From contig JAUZRW010000221.1 in the NCBI GenBank assembly GCA_030950085.1, positions 1 to 45,120 of the forward strand: 45,120 nt of DNA, written 5' to 3'. Shown piece after piece: positions 15,723-25,778 of this stretch. Made by a program: the position numbers and the translations under genes. Numbering within the stretch: position 1 is the first letter of the stretch; every line of letters begins with the position of its first letter. A model generated the notes under the pieces. The model made no database searches, was not told the origin of the DNA, and worked only from the letters and a program-made list of their open reading frames with translations. This stretch comes from Anaerolineae bacterium. GTDB taxonomy: Bacteria; Chloroflexota; Anaerolineae; Aggregatilineales; Phototrophicaceae.

Positions 15723-17777
15723 ATGGCGTATGGGCGACTCGAAGTATATTGGCCGGATGGTCGGCTTGAAACACATTTGCTAAAAACAGATACGGTCTCT
15801 GTTGGACGCGCAGAAGGGAACACGATTGCCCTAGAAACGGAGGCAATCTCGCGTTATCACTTCAGCATTATCAAAGACGGCGATACCCTGACCCTCACTG
15901 ACCTTGATTCTCAAAATGGAACGTATGCTGATGGCGTGCGCTTAGTGAGTAACGAAGCGCATCTACTCCATGATGTGGAAGAGATACAAATCGGGTCACT
16001 ACGCATTATCTTTCGTAGAGTGGATGAATCGCCGACTTTGCCGATGACGGTACAAGATGATGAAACCCAGCGTATTACACGCGATAAAACCGATATCCGC
16101 CTAGAATTAGACAAAACACGGCTCAATGTGTGGCCGGCGGCGAGTGGCTCATCGGAATTATCGGTACTGAATACGGGTAATGAAACACAACGTCTGTCAA
16201 TACGAGTCAGTGGGATGCCGAGCGAATGGTTGCGCCTTACTCGCTCAGAGATTGAACTGGATTCTGGCGAGACGGTTTATGTGCTGTTGAATATCAAGCC
16301 ACCCCGTCGTCCGAATACGGTTCCAAGCACTTACGAAGTCACGATTGAGGTTGCCCCAATTGACCAACCGGAATTGATTGTTCATGCTTTGTTGGAAGTC
16401 AATGTTCGAGCCTATAGTGGCTTTGGTATGGCGATGATGGAGCAAGCTGACCCCGGCGACCCTGTATCAGTTTTCTTGCATAATCAGGGCAGCAGTAGCC
16501 TGAATATGAGCCTAAAAGCGATTGATAAGAATCATATGCTGGATTTTAAGTTGCCAGATTCAGTTTTGATGCTGCAAGCGGGACAGCGTTTGCGAGTGGA
16601 TGTCGATATTACGTCGCGCAAACCACCGCTAATCGGCGCTCCCGAAGAACATCACTTTATCATTCAAGCAAAATCGCACGATAAATCGGGCTTCGTGGCT
16701 GCGGCAAGTGGCAAGGTACGTATCGCACCGCGTTTTCCGGCGTGGGCTGCAATGACGGCGACTGCGATTAGCCTATCCGCGCTCATAATTGCCTTATTAA
16801 TGCTTGTTGGGATGTTTAAGACTCCAGAACCGATTATTCATAGTGTGGATGTCAATATTGACCAATTAGCACAAGGCGATGATTTGATACTTCGCATTAA
16901 CGCAGAGAATGTAGAAACATTTGATATTTTGGTGAATCAAGTCGTAGCCGTATCCGAAATAGATGGCGAAAGTCAAGAAGTCACTCTTGATACTGATGAC
17001 TTGTCGGGCGCATTGAATATTGCTGTTATTGGGCGCAATCGTTCCGAAACTACCGAAGCTACAACCACAGCATTTGTCTATATTCCGATGCGTGTCGAAA
17101 CTTTTTCTGCACAGCCCGATGCCCTTGTGCGCTATGTCGTCGGCACACTGACGATTGAATGGGATATACCGGGCGCGTCGTTTGTTCGCCTGAGTGGATT
17201 GAGTGACTTCACGACGAATTTATTGCAATCCTCAACAGAATATGCTGCCAGCGATACCTTACCCGGTATCAGTGGTATTCCAGAAGAGGCACTAGAAATC
17301 GCCCTCTATGCTGAGGATGCAGTCGGGAATGCACTCCAAGAAACATTGCTTATCCCTCTCATTGACCCACAATGCACCGCAATAGAAGATATTATCTTGT
17401 ATGAGGGACCCAATGAACGCTTTCAACAGGTGGGCGCTATTCCACAAGATACGACTGTGATAGTGATTGCTCAAGATGCCGAGGCGGATTGGCTGCGCGT
17501 ACTGCTACAGGGTGATGTACGCGGCTGGGGTGAACAAGACTCTTTTGCTTGTGCGGATACCTTCAATGTGTCGGATTTGCGAACAGAAGTGAATTTGCCA
17601 GACTTACCAACGGAAACAGTGCTTCCAACACGGACAGATACACCCATCCCGACGTTGACACCGACAGCGCAACCTAGTTTGACGAATACATCCATCCCGA
17701 CACCGACACTTGTGCCGCCGACTCTGCCACCACCACAAGAGAGTCCACCACCGACACAAGAATCCGGTGGTGGATAA
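15723..17777 (+). CDS. FHA plus SH3b membrane protein with Pro/Thr-rich tail
   Basis: 684 aa. An N-terminal FHA domain (residues 1-100; VGRAEGN, SRYHFS and SQNGTYADG motifs) is cytoplasmic. Two Ig-like beta domains follow (about 120-230 and 235-330; the first has the LNVWPAASGSSELSVLNTGN pattern). One membrane span is at about 337-365. The external part has a further beta domain, an SH3b-type domain (about 565-630, LYEGPNERFQQVGAIPQD to RGWGEQDSF) and a Pro/Thr-rich tail (630-684) typical of wall-spanning or glycosylated linkers. Topology suggests a transmembrane link between phosphothreonine signalling inside and a wall or surface ligand outside; this is inference. GGAG lies ten nt before the ATG. 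Confidence 0.82.
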   Translation: MAYGRLEVYWPDGRLETHLLKTDTVSVGRAEGNTIALETEAISRYHFSIIKDGDTLTLTDLDSQNGTYADGVRLVSNEAHLLHDVEEIQIGSLRIIFRRVDESPTLPMTVQDDETQRITRDKTDIRLELDKTRLNVWPAASGSSELSVLNTGNETQRLSIRVSGMPSEWLRLTRSEIELDSGETVYVLLNIKPPRRPNTVPSTYEVTIEVAPIDQPELIVHALLEVNVRAYSGFGMAMMEQADPGDPVSVFLHNQGSSSLNMSLKAIDKNHMLDFKLPDSVLMLQAGQRLRVDVDITSRKPPLIGAPEEHHFIIQAKSHDKSGFVAAASGKVRIAPRFPAWAAMTATAISLSALIIALLMLVGMFKTPEPIIHSVDVNIDQLAQGDDLILRINAENVETFDILVNQVVAVSEIDGESQEVTLDTDDLSGALNIAVIGRNRSETTEATTTAFVYIPMRVETFSAQPDALVRYVVGTLTIEWDIPGASFVRLSGLSDFTTNLLQSSTEYAASDTLPGISGIPEEALEIALYAEDAVGNALQETLLIPLIDPQCTAIEDIILYEGPNERFQQVGAIPQDTTVIVIAQDAEADWLRVLLQGDVRGWGEQDSFACADTFNVSDLRTEVNLPDLPTETVLPTRTDTPIPTLTPTAQPSLTNTSIPTPTLVPPTLPPPQESPPPTQESGGG

Positions 17778-17855
17778 CTCATATTACGCAAAGAGTATCT
17801 CGTGCATAGGGGCGTACCCACGTGTGCGCCCGTTTTAGTCGGTTGTGGCTCAACA

Positions 17856-19916
17856 TCAAGCAGTCGATAGCTGAGTCCGTTTGAGTAGTTGGGCATTTAT
17901 CGCTACGACAACGGTACTCAGTGACATGAAAGCCGCACCCACCGCCGGCGATAAGATAAAACCAATCGGTGCGAGGACACCTGCTGCAAGCGGTAATGCG
18001 AACAAGTTATAGCCTGTCGCCCAGATGAGATTTTCAATCATCTTGCGATACGTTGCCCGACTCAGTTCAAAGATGTTGACAACATCTAGGGGGTTACTCC
18101 GCACGAGAATGATATCGGCTGCTTCAATGGCAACATCTGTACCACTCCCGATAGCAATACCAATATCAGCGCGAGTGAGTGCTGGGGCATCATTGACACC
18201 ATCGCCAACCATGGCAACCTTTTTACCCTGTTGTTGCAATTCTTGAACCTTGCTATCTTTGTGTTCTGGCAAAACTTCTGCGAAGACGGTATCAATCCCT
18301 AACTGACGGGCGACAGCATCCGCAACTGCTTGGCTATCGCCGGTAAGCATTGCTACTTCGACACCTAGTTGATGCAGTTTATCAACCGCCTGTTTGCTCT
18401 CTTCGCGGACAACATCTGCCAGTGCGAAGCCTGCCGCAATCTCGCCATCAACGACCAAATAGATAATGGTTTGGGCGTTATCATTAGCTTGGTTGGCGAA
18501 TTGTTCAATGTCACCCGTTAGCGTCAAGTTGAGCAATTCCAGCAAACGGGGTCCACCGACATGGACAGTTTTTCCATCCCATTGTGCTTTGATACCGCGT
18601 CCCTTAATGGCTTCAAAATTGCTGATAACTGTCGCTGCGATACCGTCATCTTCTGCCTTTTGGCGGATACCGCGTGCAATCGGATGTTCGGAGTCGCCTT
18701 CAACACCGGCTATCAATGCAAGGGTTTGTTGGCTATCCCAATTCGCTGTTGATAGCATATCCACCACACCGAAACGTCCCTCTGTCAGTGTGCCTGTTTT
18801 ATCGAAGATAATCGTATCAATATTGCGTGCTGCTTCTAGTGCCAAGCGATTACGAACGAGAATGCCGTTTTTCGCGCCCATGGAGGTACTAATAGCGACA
18901 ACCAGTGGAATAGCTAAACCGAGTGCATGAGGGCAAGCAATCACTAGAACAGTGACAACTCGTGCCAGCACATTAAGATTGTAGCCATCGGCAATAATCC
19001 AGCCAACAGTCGTCAGTCCAGCAACAACAATAGCGAGATAAAATAACCATCCGGCGGCTTTATCGGCTAAAATTTGGGTTGCCGATTTGCTCTTCTGTGC
19101 CTCTTCGACTAAACGCATAATCCCTGCGAGGGCGGTTTCATCTCCTGTGGCTGTGACTTTGAGACGCAGACTGCCATCGCCATTAATCGTACCTGCGATA
19201 ACTTTATCGCCTGTACTTTTTTTCACAGGCAGACTTTCACCTGTAATCATCGCTTCGTTAATGTCTGATTGACCATCTACAATTTCACCATCAGCAGCAA
19301 TACTCGCACCAGGGCGCACGAGAACAAGGTCGCCGCTTTGTAAGGCACTCACGGATACTTCTTCCGTACTGCCATCGGCTTTAATACGCTCGGCTATATC
19401 TGGCAACAGTTTCGCTAATTCGTTCAATGCGCCTGATGCTTGTCGGATACTCCGCATTTCTATCCAGTGACCGAGTAACATCACATCAATCAATGTGACT
19501 AATTCCCAGAAGAAGTCTTCTCCTACCCCCGTGAAAAGGGCAAAGAGGCTGTAGGCGAATGCCACACTAATCGCCAGCGAGATAAGGGTCATCATACCCG
19601 GCAGACGGTTGCGAATTTCCGGCACAGCCATCTCAAGGAAGGGGATACCCCCATAGATGAATACGATGACACTGAAAAAGGGTCCGATGAATTGACTGCC
19701 TGTGAATTCTGGCATTGAGAAGCCCAACCACCTTTGAACAGCCGCGCTGAATAACAAAACTGGAATACTCAAAATCAGATTGACCCAAAAGCGATTACGG
19801 AACATCATCTCGTGTCCACTATGGTCAGTACCATGTCCGCTATGGTCATCATGCTCCTGAGGGGCTTCATGCTCATGCTGACTATGTTCATGTTGTGAGT
19901 GTGCGTGAGAACTCAT
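17856..19916 (-). CDS. CopB-type heavy-metal P1B ATPase
   Basis: 686 aa. N-terminal His-rich region (residues 4-36, many HxH and HxxH) instead of an HMA domain, then eight predicted spans. Diagnostic P-type motifs: TGES (225-228), CPH (328-330) in the sixth span, DKTGTLT (372-378, phosphorylated Asp), SEHP (409-412), and GDGVNDAP (571-578). CPH together with a His-rich N-terminus marks subgroup P1B-3 (CopB), which exports Cu(II)/Cu(I) or Ag(I) at the cost of ATP. The membrane metal site is completed by motifs in the last spans ([10 protein letters not shown] and [16 protein letters not shown]). Two CsoR-type operators lie 30 and 64 bp upstream. No CsoR gene, copper chaperone or other copper gene is adjacent; the multicopper oxidase at 9368 could be a partner. 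GAAGG lies five nt before the ATG. Confidence 0.93.
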   Translation of the reverse strand: MSSHAHSQHEHSQHEHEAPQEHDDHSGHGTDHSGHEMMFRNRFWVNLILSIPVLLFSAAVQRWLGFSMPEFTGSQFIGPFFSVIVFIYGGIPFLEMAVPEIRNRLPGMMTLISLAISVAFAYSLFALFTGVGEDFFWELVTLIDVMLLGHWIEMRSIRQASGALNELAKLLPDIAERIKADGSTEEVSVSALQSGDLVLVRPGASIAADGEIVDGQSDINEAMITGESLPVKKSTGDKVIAGTINGDGSLRLKVTATGDETALAGIMRLVEEAQKSKSATQILADKAAGWLFYLAIVVAGLTTVGWIIADGYNLNVLARVVTVLVIACPHALGLAIPLVVAISTSMGAKNGILVRNRLALEAARNIDTIIFDKTGTLTEGRFGVVDMLSTANWDSQQTLALIAGVEGDSEHPIARGIRQKAEDDGIAATVISNFEAIKGRGIKAQWDGKTVHVGGPRLLELLNLTLTGDIEQFANQANDNAQTIIYLVVDGEIAAGFALADVVREESKQAVDKLHQLGVEVAMLTGDSQAVADAVARQLGIDTVFAEVLPEHKDSKVQELQQQGKKVAMVGDGVNDAPALTRADIGIAIGSGTDVAIEAADIILVRSNPLDVVNIFELSRATYRKMIENLIWATGYNLFALPLAAGVLAPIGFILSPAVGAAFMSLSTVVVAINAQLLKRTQLSTA

Positions 19917-19945
19917 TTTTGCCTTCGCTTTCTATAGTTTTCATG

Positions 19946-19961
19946 ATACCCACTGGGGTAT
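19946..19961. promoter_or_regulatory. CsoR-type operator 1 upstream of copB-like gene
   Basis: ATACCCACTGGGGTAT: perfect ATACCC/GGGTAT arms around a 4-bp spacer, the type 1 CsoR/RcnR-family operator pattern. Centre is about 37 bp before the ATG. Confidence 0.65.
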
Positions 19962-19979
19962 AAGCTCAAAAACGAGTAT

Positions 19980-19995
19980 ATACCTATGGGGGTAT
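19980..19995. promoter_or_regulatory. CsoR-type operator 2 upstream of copB-like gene
   Basis: ATACCTATGGGGGTAT: the same arms with one mismatch, 34 bp centre-to-centre from operator 1, so about three helical turns. The rest of the gap up to 20296 holds a 7-bp inverted repeat (ACCTATC/GATAGGT at 20037-20066) and otherwise nothing I recognise. Confidence 0.6.
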
Positions 19996-20295
19996 ATTGG
20001 CAAGTGTGTTTTATTAATGTTTTATTAGAAGAATTTACCTATCATAGCCTTAAATAGACGATAGGTGACATGCTGAGTATTTTTCCCACAAGGAACGTAG
20101 GGTTCATTTCAGAGGAGTGGCACATTCTCAATTGGGCAATGACCATCTTGTCCTACACTCAAAATACTTTGATTATGGTAGGAGTTTAGGGTGTTAAACC
20201 CATTTTGCCAAAATATTTACACCTCGTAGAGTATTCATTGGAACAAAAAAAACATGGAATCGTGTATAAACGCGCCAATGAAGAATTTCCTCTAT

Positions 20296-20376
20296 TTATG
20301 GCTGTTCGCGCAAGAAAGGTAAAATGAGCCGCATAATTTCCTCCAGATTATCAGCGTAGGGCAAATGTGAGTCGCA
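20296..20376 (-). pseudogene. In-frame coding tail after the TGA of the giant TPR gene
   Basis: Twenty-six sense codons follow the TGA in the same frame and read CDSHLPYADNLEEIMRLILP, then FLREQP and TAA. The amphipathic helix (YADNLEEIMRLILPFL) looks like a normal end for this protein, so TGA (from CGA or TGG) has cut the tail off or is read through. Confidence 0.55.
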
Positions 20377-23142
20377 TCAATCCACCTGCGACTCAAACCA
20401 ATCATACACTGCTTTGAAAGTATCTCGCTCAGGAAAGAGACAAGTGAGTTGTAGCAAATACAAGCGCGGACTAAATAATTTTGAGGCACGATTGCTATCG
20501 TCTAATACTTGTTGGTAGGCTGACCGTGCAGCAGCTTCATTGCCATTAAATAAATGTAAGACCCCCTGAATCCGCCAGCGTTGATTATGTTCCTCTACAT
20601 CCAACATAGCAGCATATGCCTTATCCCATTCAGATTGGGCTTGTTCAGATTGATTCATCTTTTTATAGGCAACAGCACGCCAAAAGGCACAATACGCTCT
20701 GGAAATCGCGTCGTCTGCATCCAATGTTTCGCTGTGCTTCATATCGTCAATTGTGCCGTCATATAGGCTCTTATTGAGCCTGACAACACCGCGCCAATAA
20801 TAACACAAGGTATTGTCCGGTTGCAGTTCAACACAATGGTCAAAATCGGCGAGAGCAGAATCGTATTCTTGCAGGCGATGATAAGCAAATCCCCGAATTT
20901 CATAATAATTTTTGTGCTGTGGGCGTTGCACAATCGCCCCTGTATAATCCTCAATGGCAGCGGCGTATTTACCCCATTCAAAATAGGCTTGGGCGCGTAA
21001 ATAAAGGTGTCCTGCATCATCAGGCATCAAGGCGAGTGCGGCGCTAAAGTCTTCAATCGCCGCTTCATACTCTTTTAGATAAGCATAATTGACACCACGC
21101 GATTGAAAATTATACGCATCGGATGGATTCAGTTCGGTAGCTTGTGTGAAATCGTCGATGGCACGGGCATAATCTTCTAAATCTTGATAAACACGTCCAC
21201 GCCAAAAATAATACGTATCGGTACGCGGTTCAAGTTTTATAGCTTGTGACAAGACATCGAGTGCCTCGGCATTGCGTTTCAGTTGACGATAAGCTAAAGC
21301 CGCCCCCAGAAAAATATCAGCATTGCTACAATCAAGACGCATCGCTGCTTGATAATCTGCCAGCGCATCATCATAACGTTCTAAATTGCGGTAAATCACC
21401 CCGCGAGAATTATACGCGCCAGCATCATCAGGTTTCAGTTCGACCACTTTTGATACGGCTTTTAATGCCGCCTGATAATCACCCAGCGCATTATGTACCA
21501 GTGTCAAACCGACATAAGCATCTGCAAATTGCCCATCTAATGTAATCGCTTTCTGATAATCTGCGAGGGCTTCGTTATAACGGTTGAGATAGCGCAAAAT
21601 AATGCCGCGAGTGTTGTAACTGCGTGGGTTATTCGGTTCTAGCTCCAAAGCCTCATCAAAATCACGTAAGGCTACTTCGTAGTCACTAAGGGCATAAGCA
21701 GCCAGACCGCGCCCGATATAAAAATCAGCTTCGTGGGGACGCAAGCGAATAGCGACAGTGTAATCTTCGCGTGCTTGAGCGTAGCGCCGCAAATTCCGCA
21801 AGATGATTCCGCGCAAATTGAAATTAAAGGGGTCTTGTGGTTGTAATTGAATCGCTTTGCTAATATCAGCGAGAGCCTCAGCAAAGTTCCCTAATTCATT
21901 ATGCACCCGTGCGCGACTATAGAAGTAATCGCCGTTGCTATCGTCTAAATCAAGGGCGGTGTTAAATGCCTGCAATGCGGCTTCAAACTGTTGTAAGCCA
22001 GCATACGATAACCCACGCCCCACATGATAATTTGCTTCTTTGGGTGCAAGTTCAATCGCTTGTTTATAATCATCAATGGCTGCGGCATAATCTCTGCGTT
22101 GTCGGAGCAAGATACCGCGCAAGTTGTAGTGCGAAGCATCCTTGGGTTGTAGTTCAATAGCGCGACTAATATCGCTTAATGCCTCATCATAACGCTTGAG
22201 ACTACGAAAGGTTTGCGCTCGTAGATAAAAATTATCACAATCATCTTCGGCGCGTAAAATAGCCTCATCAAAATCTGTCAGGGCTGTTTCATAATCTCCT
22301 AAAGTGCGATAAACCACACCACGCCATGTATGATAAAAAGCATGTTCGGGAGCTAAATCAATCGCCTTACTTAAATCTGCGAGAGCCTGTGCATATTGTC
22401 GGACAGCAAAATATGACCGTCCGCGCCAATGATGATTAGCAGCATCATTAGGTTGTAAGGAAATAGCCGTGCTGAAACTGAGAAGCGCTTCTTCAAAATC
22501 CCTAAGCCCATAATAAGCACGCCCCTTCCAAAAAAAGACATCACCATCATCGTCAATCTCTTGTGCAACATGGTCGAAATCTGCGAGGGCTTTTTGATAA
22601 TCTCCCATAATATTATAAGCTCGTCCGCGCCGTGTATAATTCGTTAAATCACCCGGCACAACATCAATTGCATCAGAAAACGCCTGTATCGAACCCACGA
22701 AATCTTCGTCTACAAAAAACGCTTTGCCACGCGCCTCATAATAATCCGCAAGCCGTAATCGTACATCTGCATAGAGTTCACGACGCTTGAGCCATAATTC
22801 TCGCAAATAAGCGCGGACTTGGCTGTCGTAAACCATGCCAGACCAACCCTGCCTGATAAAGCTAAATTGTCGTAATTGGTCTAGCCACTGATGATTGGTC
22901 ACGGTGTCTTGGCTGTCATCACGCAGAATGCCAATAATCGTGCTATCTAACAACGGCGGAATAGCGCAAAGCAGAATCAAATCGGCTAAAGAGGGTTCTT
23001 TTTCTTGCAGTTGTTTAAGGGTTAAAAGGAAAATTTGGCGTTCAATGTCGTTCTCTTGCGCTCCGCTTCTTATCATGTTGACTATTTTTTGTGATACGTC
23101 GCGGTTGCCCCGGTTATTGTGGGGCGGAATCTCATACAACAT
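20377..23142 (-). CDS. Giant TPR protein with about 20 tetratricopeptide repeats
   Basis: 921 aa. Residues 1-135 are not TPR: a helical segment (LADLILLCAIPPLLDS, then HQWLDQLRQFSFI and SQVRAYLRELW) resembling the winged-helix end of NACHT/NB-ARC-type ATPases, here without any ATPase domain. From about 136 to 830 there are roughly twenty consecutive 34-residue TPRs with the consensus W/Y-RGRAY...Y-ALADF-AI-L-P. The C-terminal cap (ARSAYQQVL...LYLLQLTCLFPERD...DWFESQVD) ends at TGA. In-frame codons after that TGA (20296-20376) still read as protein, so the annotated end is probably a premature stop. TPR solenoids are protein-interaction scaffolds; the partner is unknown. Confidence 0.85.
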   Translation of the reverse strand: MLYEIPPHNNRGNRDVSQKIVNMIRSGAQENDIERQIFLLTLKQLQEKEPSLADLILLCAIPPLLDSTIIGILRDDSQDTVTNHQWLDQLRQFSFIRQGWSGMVYDSQVRAYLRELWLKRRELYADVRLRLADYYEARGKAFFVDEDFVGSIQAFSDAIDVVPGDLTNYTRRGRAYNIMGDYQKALADFDHVAQEIDDDGDVFFWKGRAYYGLRDFEEALLSFSTAISLQPNDAANHHWRGRSYFAVRQYAQALADLSKAIDLAPEHAFYHTWRGVVYRTLGDYETALTDFDEAILRAEDDCDNFYLRAQTFRSLKRYDEALSDISRAIELQPKDASHYNLRGILLRQRRDYAAAIDDYKQAIELAPKEANYHVGRGLSYAGLQQFEAALQAFNTALDLDDSNGDYFYSRARVHNELGNFAEALADISKAIQLQPQDPFNFNLRGIILRNLRRYAQAREDYTVAIRLRPHEADFYIGRGLAAYALSDYEVALRDFDEALELEPNNPRSYNTRGIILRYLNRYNEALADYQKAITLDGQFADAYVGLTLVHNALGDYQAALKAVSKVVELKPDDAGAYNSRGVIYRNLERYDDALADYQAAMRLDCSNADIFLGAALAYRQLKRNAEALDVLSQAIKLEPRTDTYYFWRGRVYQDLEDYARAIDDFTQATELNPSDAYNFQSRGVNYAYLKEYEAAIEDFSAALALMPDDAGHLYLRAQAYFEWGKYAAAIEDYTGAIVQRPQHKNYYEIRGFAYHRLQEYDSALADFDHCVELQPDNTLCYYWRGVVRLNKSLYDGTIDDMKHSETLDADDAISRAYCAFWRAVAYKKMNQSEQAQSEWDKAYAAMLDVEEHNQRWRIQGVLHLFNGNEAAARSAYQQVLDDSNRASKLFSPRLYLLQLTCLFPERDTFKAVYDWFESQVD

Positions 23143-23296
23143 AAGATTATGTTTTCCATCGCTTGCCTACAATGCGAATAACATCAAGTCGTGGGGAGTT
23201 TAGTCACACTCGATGCCACTATCTTACCTATCCCCACTATAACACAAATTCGCATATTGCCCGACAAATTGTGTTGGGATTTCGTAGGCAATAGAG

Positions 23297-23740
23297 CTAA
23301 AAGAGCAAATAACGAACGCCTAACATGCCAATGGCAATTAATATGCCGATAAAAGCGGACTCAAGGATGCGAAGTGTGATTTGCCTAACAGAAATTCTAC
23401 GGTTTTTTAGGGCAGCCGCCGCTTTAGCGTTTTGGTCAGGGGGTTGTGTGTCACCGGCTAATTCATCTAATAATGATTGAGCATGATTATTTTGGGGGTT
23501 AATGGCGAGAATATTACGCAAGCAGACACGACGGTCATCCTCATCTCGTAAGACACGCAGTAAAGCCACCCAAACCTCTTCATTATCAGGTTGCATCATA
23601 GCCGCCTGCTGCCACGAAATATGCGCTTGTTTATAGTCGCCTTCTATATGGGCGATATGCCCTAAACGCATTAATCGTTTGAAAGCGACAGGATTGTCAA
23701 TGTCTCGCCGTAGATGTGTCATTATTTGCCAACATAACAA
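23297..23740 (-). CDS. TPR-like protein with C-terminal membrane anchor
   Basis: 147 aa (a second ATG at 23722 would remove six residues; neither has a clear ribosome site). One and a half TPR-like units (LMRLGHIAHIEGDYKQAHI then VWVALLRVLRDEDD) are followed by a NPQNNHAQSLLDEL helix, a charged linker and a C-terminal membrane span (about 128-147, FIGILIAIGMLGVRYLLF). The tail-anchored shape suggests a membrane-tethered scaffold facing the cytoplasm. It is co-directional with the giant TPR gene, which lies 155 bp downstream of its stop. Confidence 0.65.
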   Translation of the reverse strand: MLCWQIMTHLRRDIDNPVAFKRLMRLGHIAHIEGDYKQAHISWQQAAMMQPDNEEVWVALLRVLRDEDDRRVCLRNILAINPQNNHAQSLLDELAGDTQPPDQNAKAAAALKNRRISVRQITLRILESAFIGILIAIGMLGVRYLLF

Positions 23741-23985
23741 AAGCGTTTGTTCTTTGTATCAGTATAGGGCAAACTGAAAAAATCGCTATCCATTGTGACC
23801 AAATTCATACAGCTTTCTTACCTGACAATGATAGCTGAGATGGGTATAGTAAGCGTTGAAAGATTGTCAACATATCCAGCTAATCGTAAAAAACTTAGAT
23901 AAATTACACCCTTAATCATTCAAACCTCATATTGTCGTGTTAAGATAAACGTAGACAATAACCATAATTTAGAATGTGTTTTAAT

Positions 23986-24720
23986 ATGCCGCAAGCATTG
24001 GTTCGCATCAACAATCTCAAAAAGACGTATCAACAAGGGGGTAAAACACGTACCATCCTCGATAATGTTGATTTGGAGATTAACGAAGGCGAGTTTTTTG
24101 TCCTCTTAGGCAAAAGCGGCAGTGGTAAGAGTACACTCCTCAACCTCATCAGTCATATTGATAGTCCTGATGGTGGGCAAATCATTATCCGTGATACAAA
24201 TGTCACAGCACTCAATGAACGGGAACAAACTTTATTCCGACGCGATAATATTGGTATCGTTTTTCAGTTTTTTAACCTCATCCCAACACTAACGGTAGTC
24301 GAAAATATCACCTTACCGAGCGAACTGGGTGGGATTAATCGCAAAGTAGCCGAAGCGACAGCACACGAATTGTTAGAAAAAGTCGGATTGGGGAATCGGG
24401 CGCAGACCTTCCCCGATAAACTGAGTGGTGGCGAGCAACAACGAGTCGCTATTGCCCGTGCTTTAGCGCATGAGCCGACACTGGTGCTGGCGGATGAGCC
24501 GACAGGCAACCTAGATGAAGAAAGCGGACAGCACGTCTTACAACTCTTGCTAGACTTAACCCGTCATGCGGGTAAGACCTTAGTGATGGCAACCCATAAC
24601 TTAGAAATTATTCCCTTTGCAGACCGTGTTGCCCGTATCCATGATGGAAAACTTGTCATTACACACAGCACGGAAGAGAATGGAGCAAAGAAAGCCATAC
24701 CCATTGTTGAATCTGCCTAA
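23986..24720 (+). CDS. ABC transporter ATP-binding protein, LolD/MacB type
   Basis: 244 aa from the ATG at 23986 (frame open from 23974). Complete nucleotide-binding domain: Walker [10 protein letters not shown] (42-50), Q-loop [15 protein letters not shown] (about 90), signature [15 protein letters not shown] (about 144-158), Walker [17 protein letters not shown] (about 165-180), and the H-loop in [18 protein letters not shown] and DEPTGNLD are typical of the LolD/MacB/FtsE group that works with FtsX-type permeases. No permease gene is next to it, so it is an orphan here; its partner must be elsewhere. The upstream region (23741-23985) is a divergent promoter region with the TPR-TM gene; I see no clear operator. 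Confidence 0.9.
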   Translation: MPQALVRINNLKKTYQQGGKTRTILDNVDLEINEGEFFVLLGKSGSGKSTLLNLISHIDSPDGGQIIIRDTNVTALNEREQTLFRRDNIGIVFQFFNLIPTLTVVENITLPSELGGINRKVAEATAHELLEKVGLGNRAQTFPDKLSGGEQQRVAIARALAHEPTLVLADEPTGNLDEESGQHVLQLLLDLTRHAGKTLVMATHNLEIIPFADRVARIHDGKLVITHSTEENGAKKAIPIVESA

Positions 24721-24867
24721 AACAAGTTTCTAACAATTTGGGCGTTATCTCACTTTTGTTTTTCGGCAATTTGAGGGATAATAACAATACAGAAATCGTT
24801 AACCGCCGGATTCACGGAACAATCCATTTTAGAGTAGGCTATGCCAACAAGCATTTACGAAGCTACT

Positions 24868-24959
24868 TGTTTAACAAACTATTTGCGATAACACGCTAAC
24901 GCCTGTCCCACTTTGCAATCTTGTGTGAGGCGCAGCGAAACCCCCGAAAGGGGCTTTTT
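24868..24959. repeat. Family A intergenic repeat, copy 3
   Basis: Starts TGTTTAACAAACTATTTGCG and ends AAACCCCCGAAAGGGGCTTTTTG. In this copy the hairpin plus TTTTTG can serve as a terminator on the plus strand, though it lies over 200 bp after the ABC gene. It is the only named feature in the 333-bp gap 24721-25053. Confidence 0.7.
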
Positions 24960-25053
24960 GAAGGTTTGAACGTAGGTATAGCAAATCTGTAAGTTAACAA
25001 CGGGAAACCGTCGCGTTCAGCGTAACGCATAGCTACAGGCGAAAGGACACATC

Positions 25054-25485
25054 ATGTCTGAACCGAACGCTGGTGTCATACAGGTCATTTTAGCCGAATT
25101 GCGAGATACGAATAAGGAGAAGCGCCGCACAGCCGTCATGAAACTCGGCATGTTGGGCGGCGACGAAGCACTCCGAGCGTTAATCCGAACGCTTGATAAT
25201 GAATACGAAGACCTCATTGTACGGGGACGTGCGGCAATGATGCTCGGCAAAGTGGGTGATGCTCGCGCCGTCCAACCCCTGATACGCGCCTTAGATGCTC
25301 CGGGCTACCAAACACCCCTCTATGCAGTTGAGTCATTGGGCTTGTTAGGCGATAGTCGTGCTGTCGAATCCCTCATATTCGTTGCAGAAAATAGCCGTGA
25401 CCGCTTGCAAGAGGCTGCAAAGCTAGCCTTAGACCGTCTCGGATATACAGAAGAAGACGAGACAGAACTCCAACCGGAATTATAA
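25054..25485 (+). CDS. HEAT-repeat protein (PBS-lyase type)
   Basis: 143 aa. Four HEAT-like helical units: RTAVMKLGMLGGDEALRAL (about 28-46), RGRAAMMLGKVGDARAVQPL (about 64-83), YAVESLGLLGDSRAVESL (about 94-112), and a final AAKLALDRLGY. These match the phycobilisome-lyase HEAT-like pattern found widely in bacteria, used as protein-binding scaffolds. AAAGGA is six nt before the ATG. It is followed at 293 bp by another HEAT-like gene. Confidence 0.85.
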   Translation: MSEPNAGVIQVILAELRDTNKEKRRTAVMKLGMLGGDEALRALIRTLDNEYEDLIVRGRAAMMLGKVGDARAVQPLIRALDAPGYQTPLYAVESLGLLGDSRAVESLIFVAENSRDRLQEAAKLALDRLGYTEEDETELQPEL

Positions 25486-25664
25486 ATGCCTATTAAACGG
25501 GGCGCATGATGTGATAATGCGTCCCATCTGACCTCTACGCTCAAAATATTGACAAAAGAGTCATTCCCTACAATTTATGCACTGATGTGAAATTCCCCTA
25601 CTGTTATTGCCCTAAAGATATTCCCCTTGTTTTCGGTTATAATAATGTTCAATGTAAAGTAACC

Positions 25665-25751
25665 TTCGGTAAGTTTTTAGAATTCCGTCGTACTGGCGCA
25701 GCGCGCTGCGCCCCTACAAAACCGAGATTTTATTTTTAATTATTTACCGAT
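25665..25751. repeat. Short repeat element with GC-rich palindrome core
   Basis: TTCGGTAA (left) and TTACCGA (right) bracket an 87-bp element containing GGCGCAGCGCGCTGCGCCCCTAC at 25695-25717. The core is shared with elements at 1014, 15454, 34338 and 37234. The right end is about 30 bp before the GTG of the next gene. Confidence 0.5.
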
Positions 25752-25778
25752 TCTTACTTAAGAAGAGGGGAATATATT

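Noticed and set aside
15563-15823. Minus-strand open frame before the FHA-SH3b gene
   Set aside because: Overlaps the promoter and start of a well-supported gene on the other strand.
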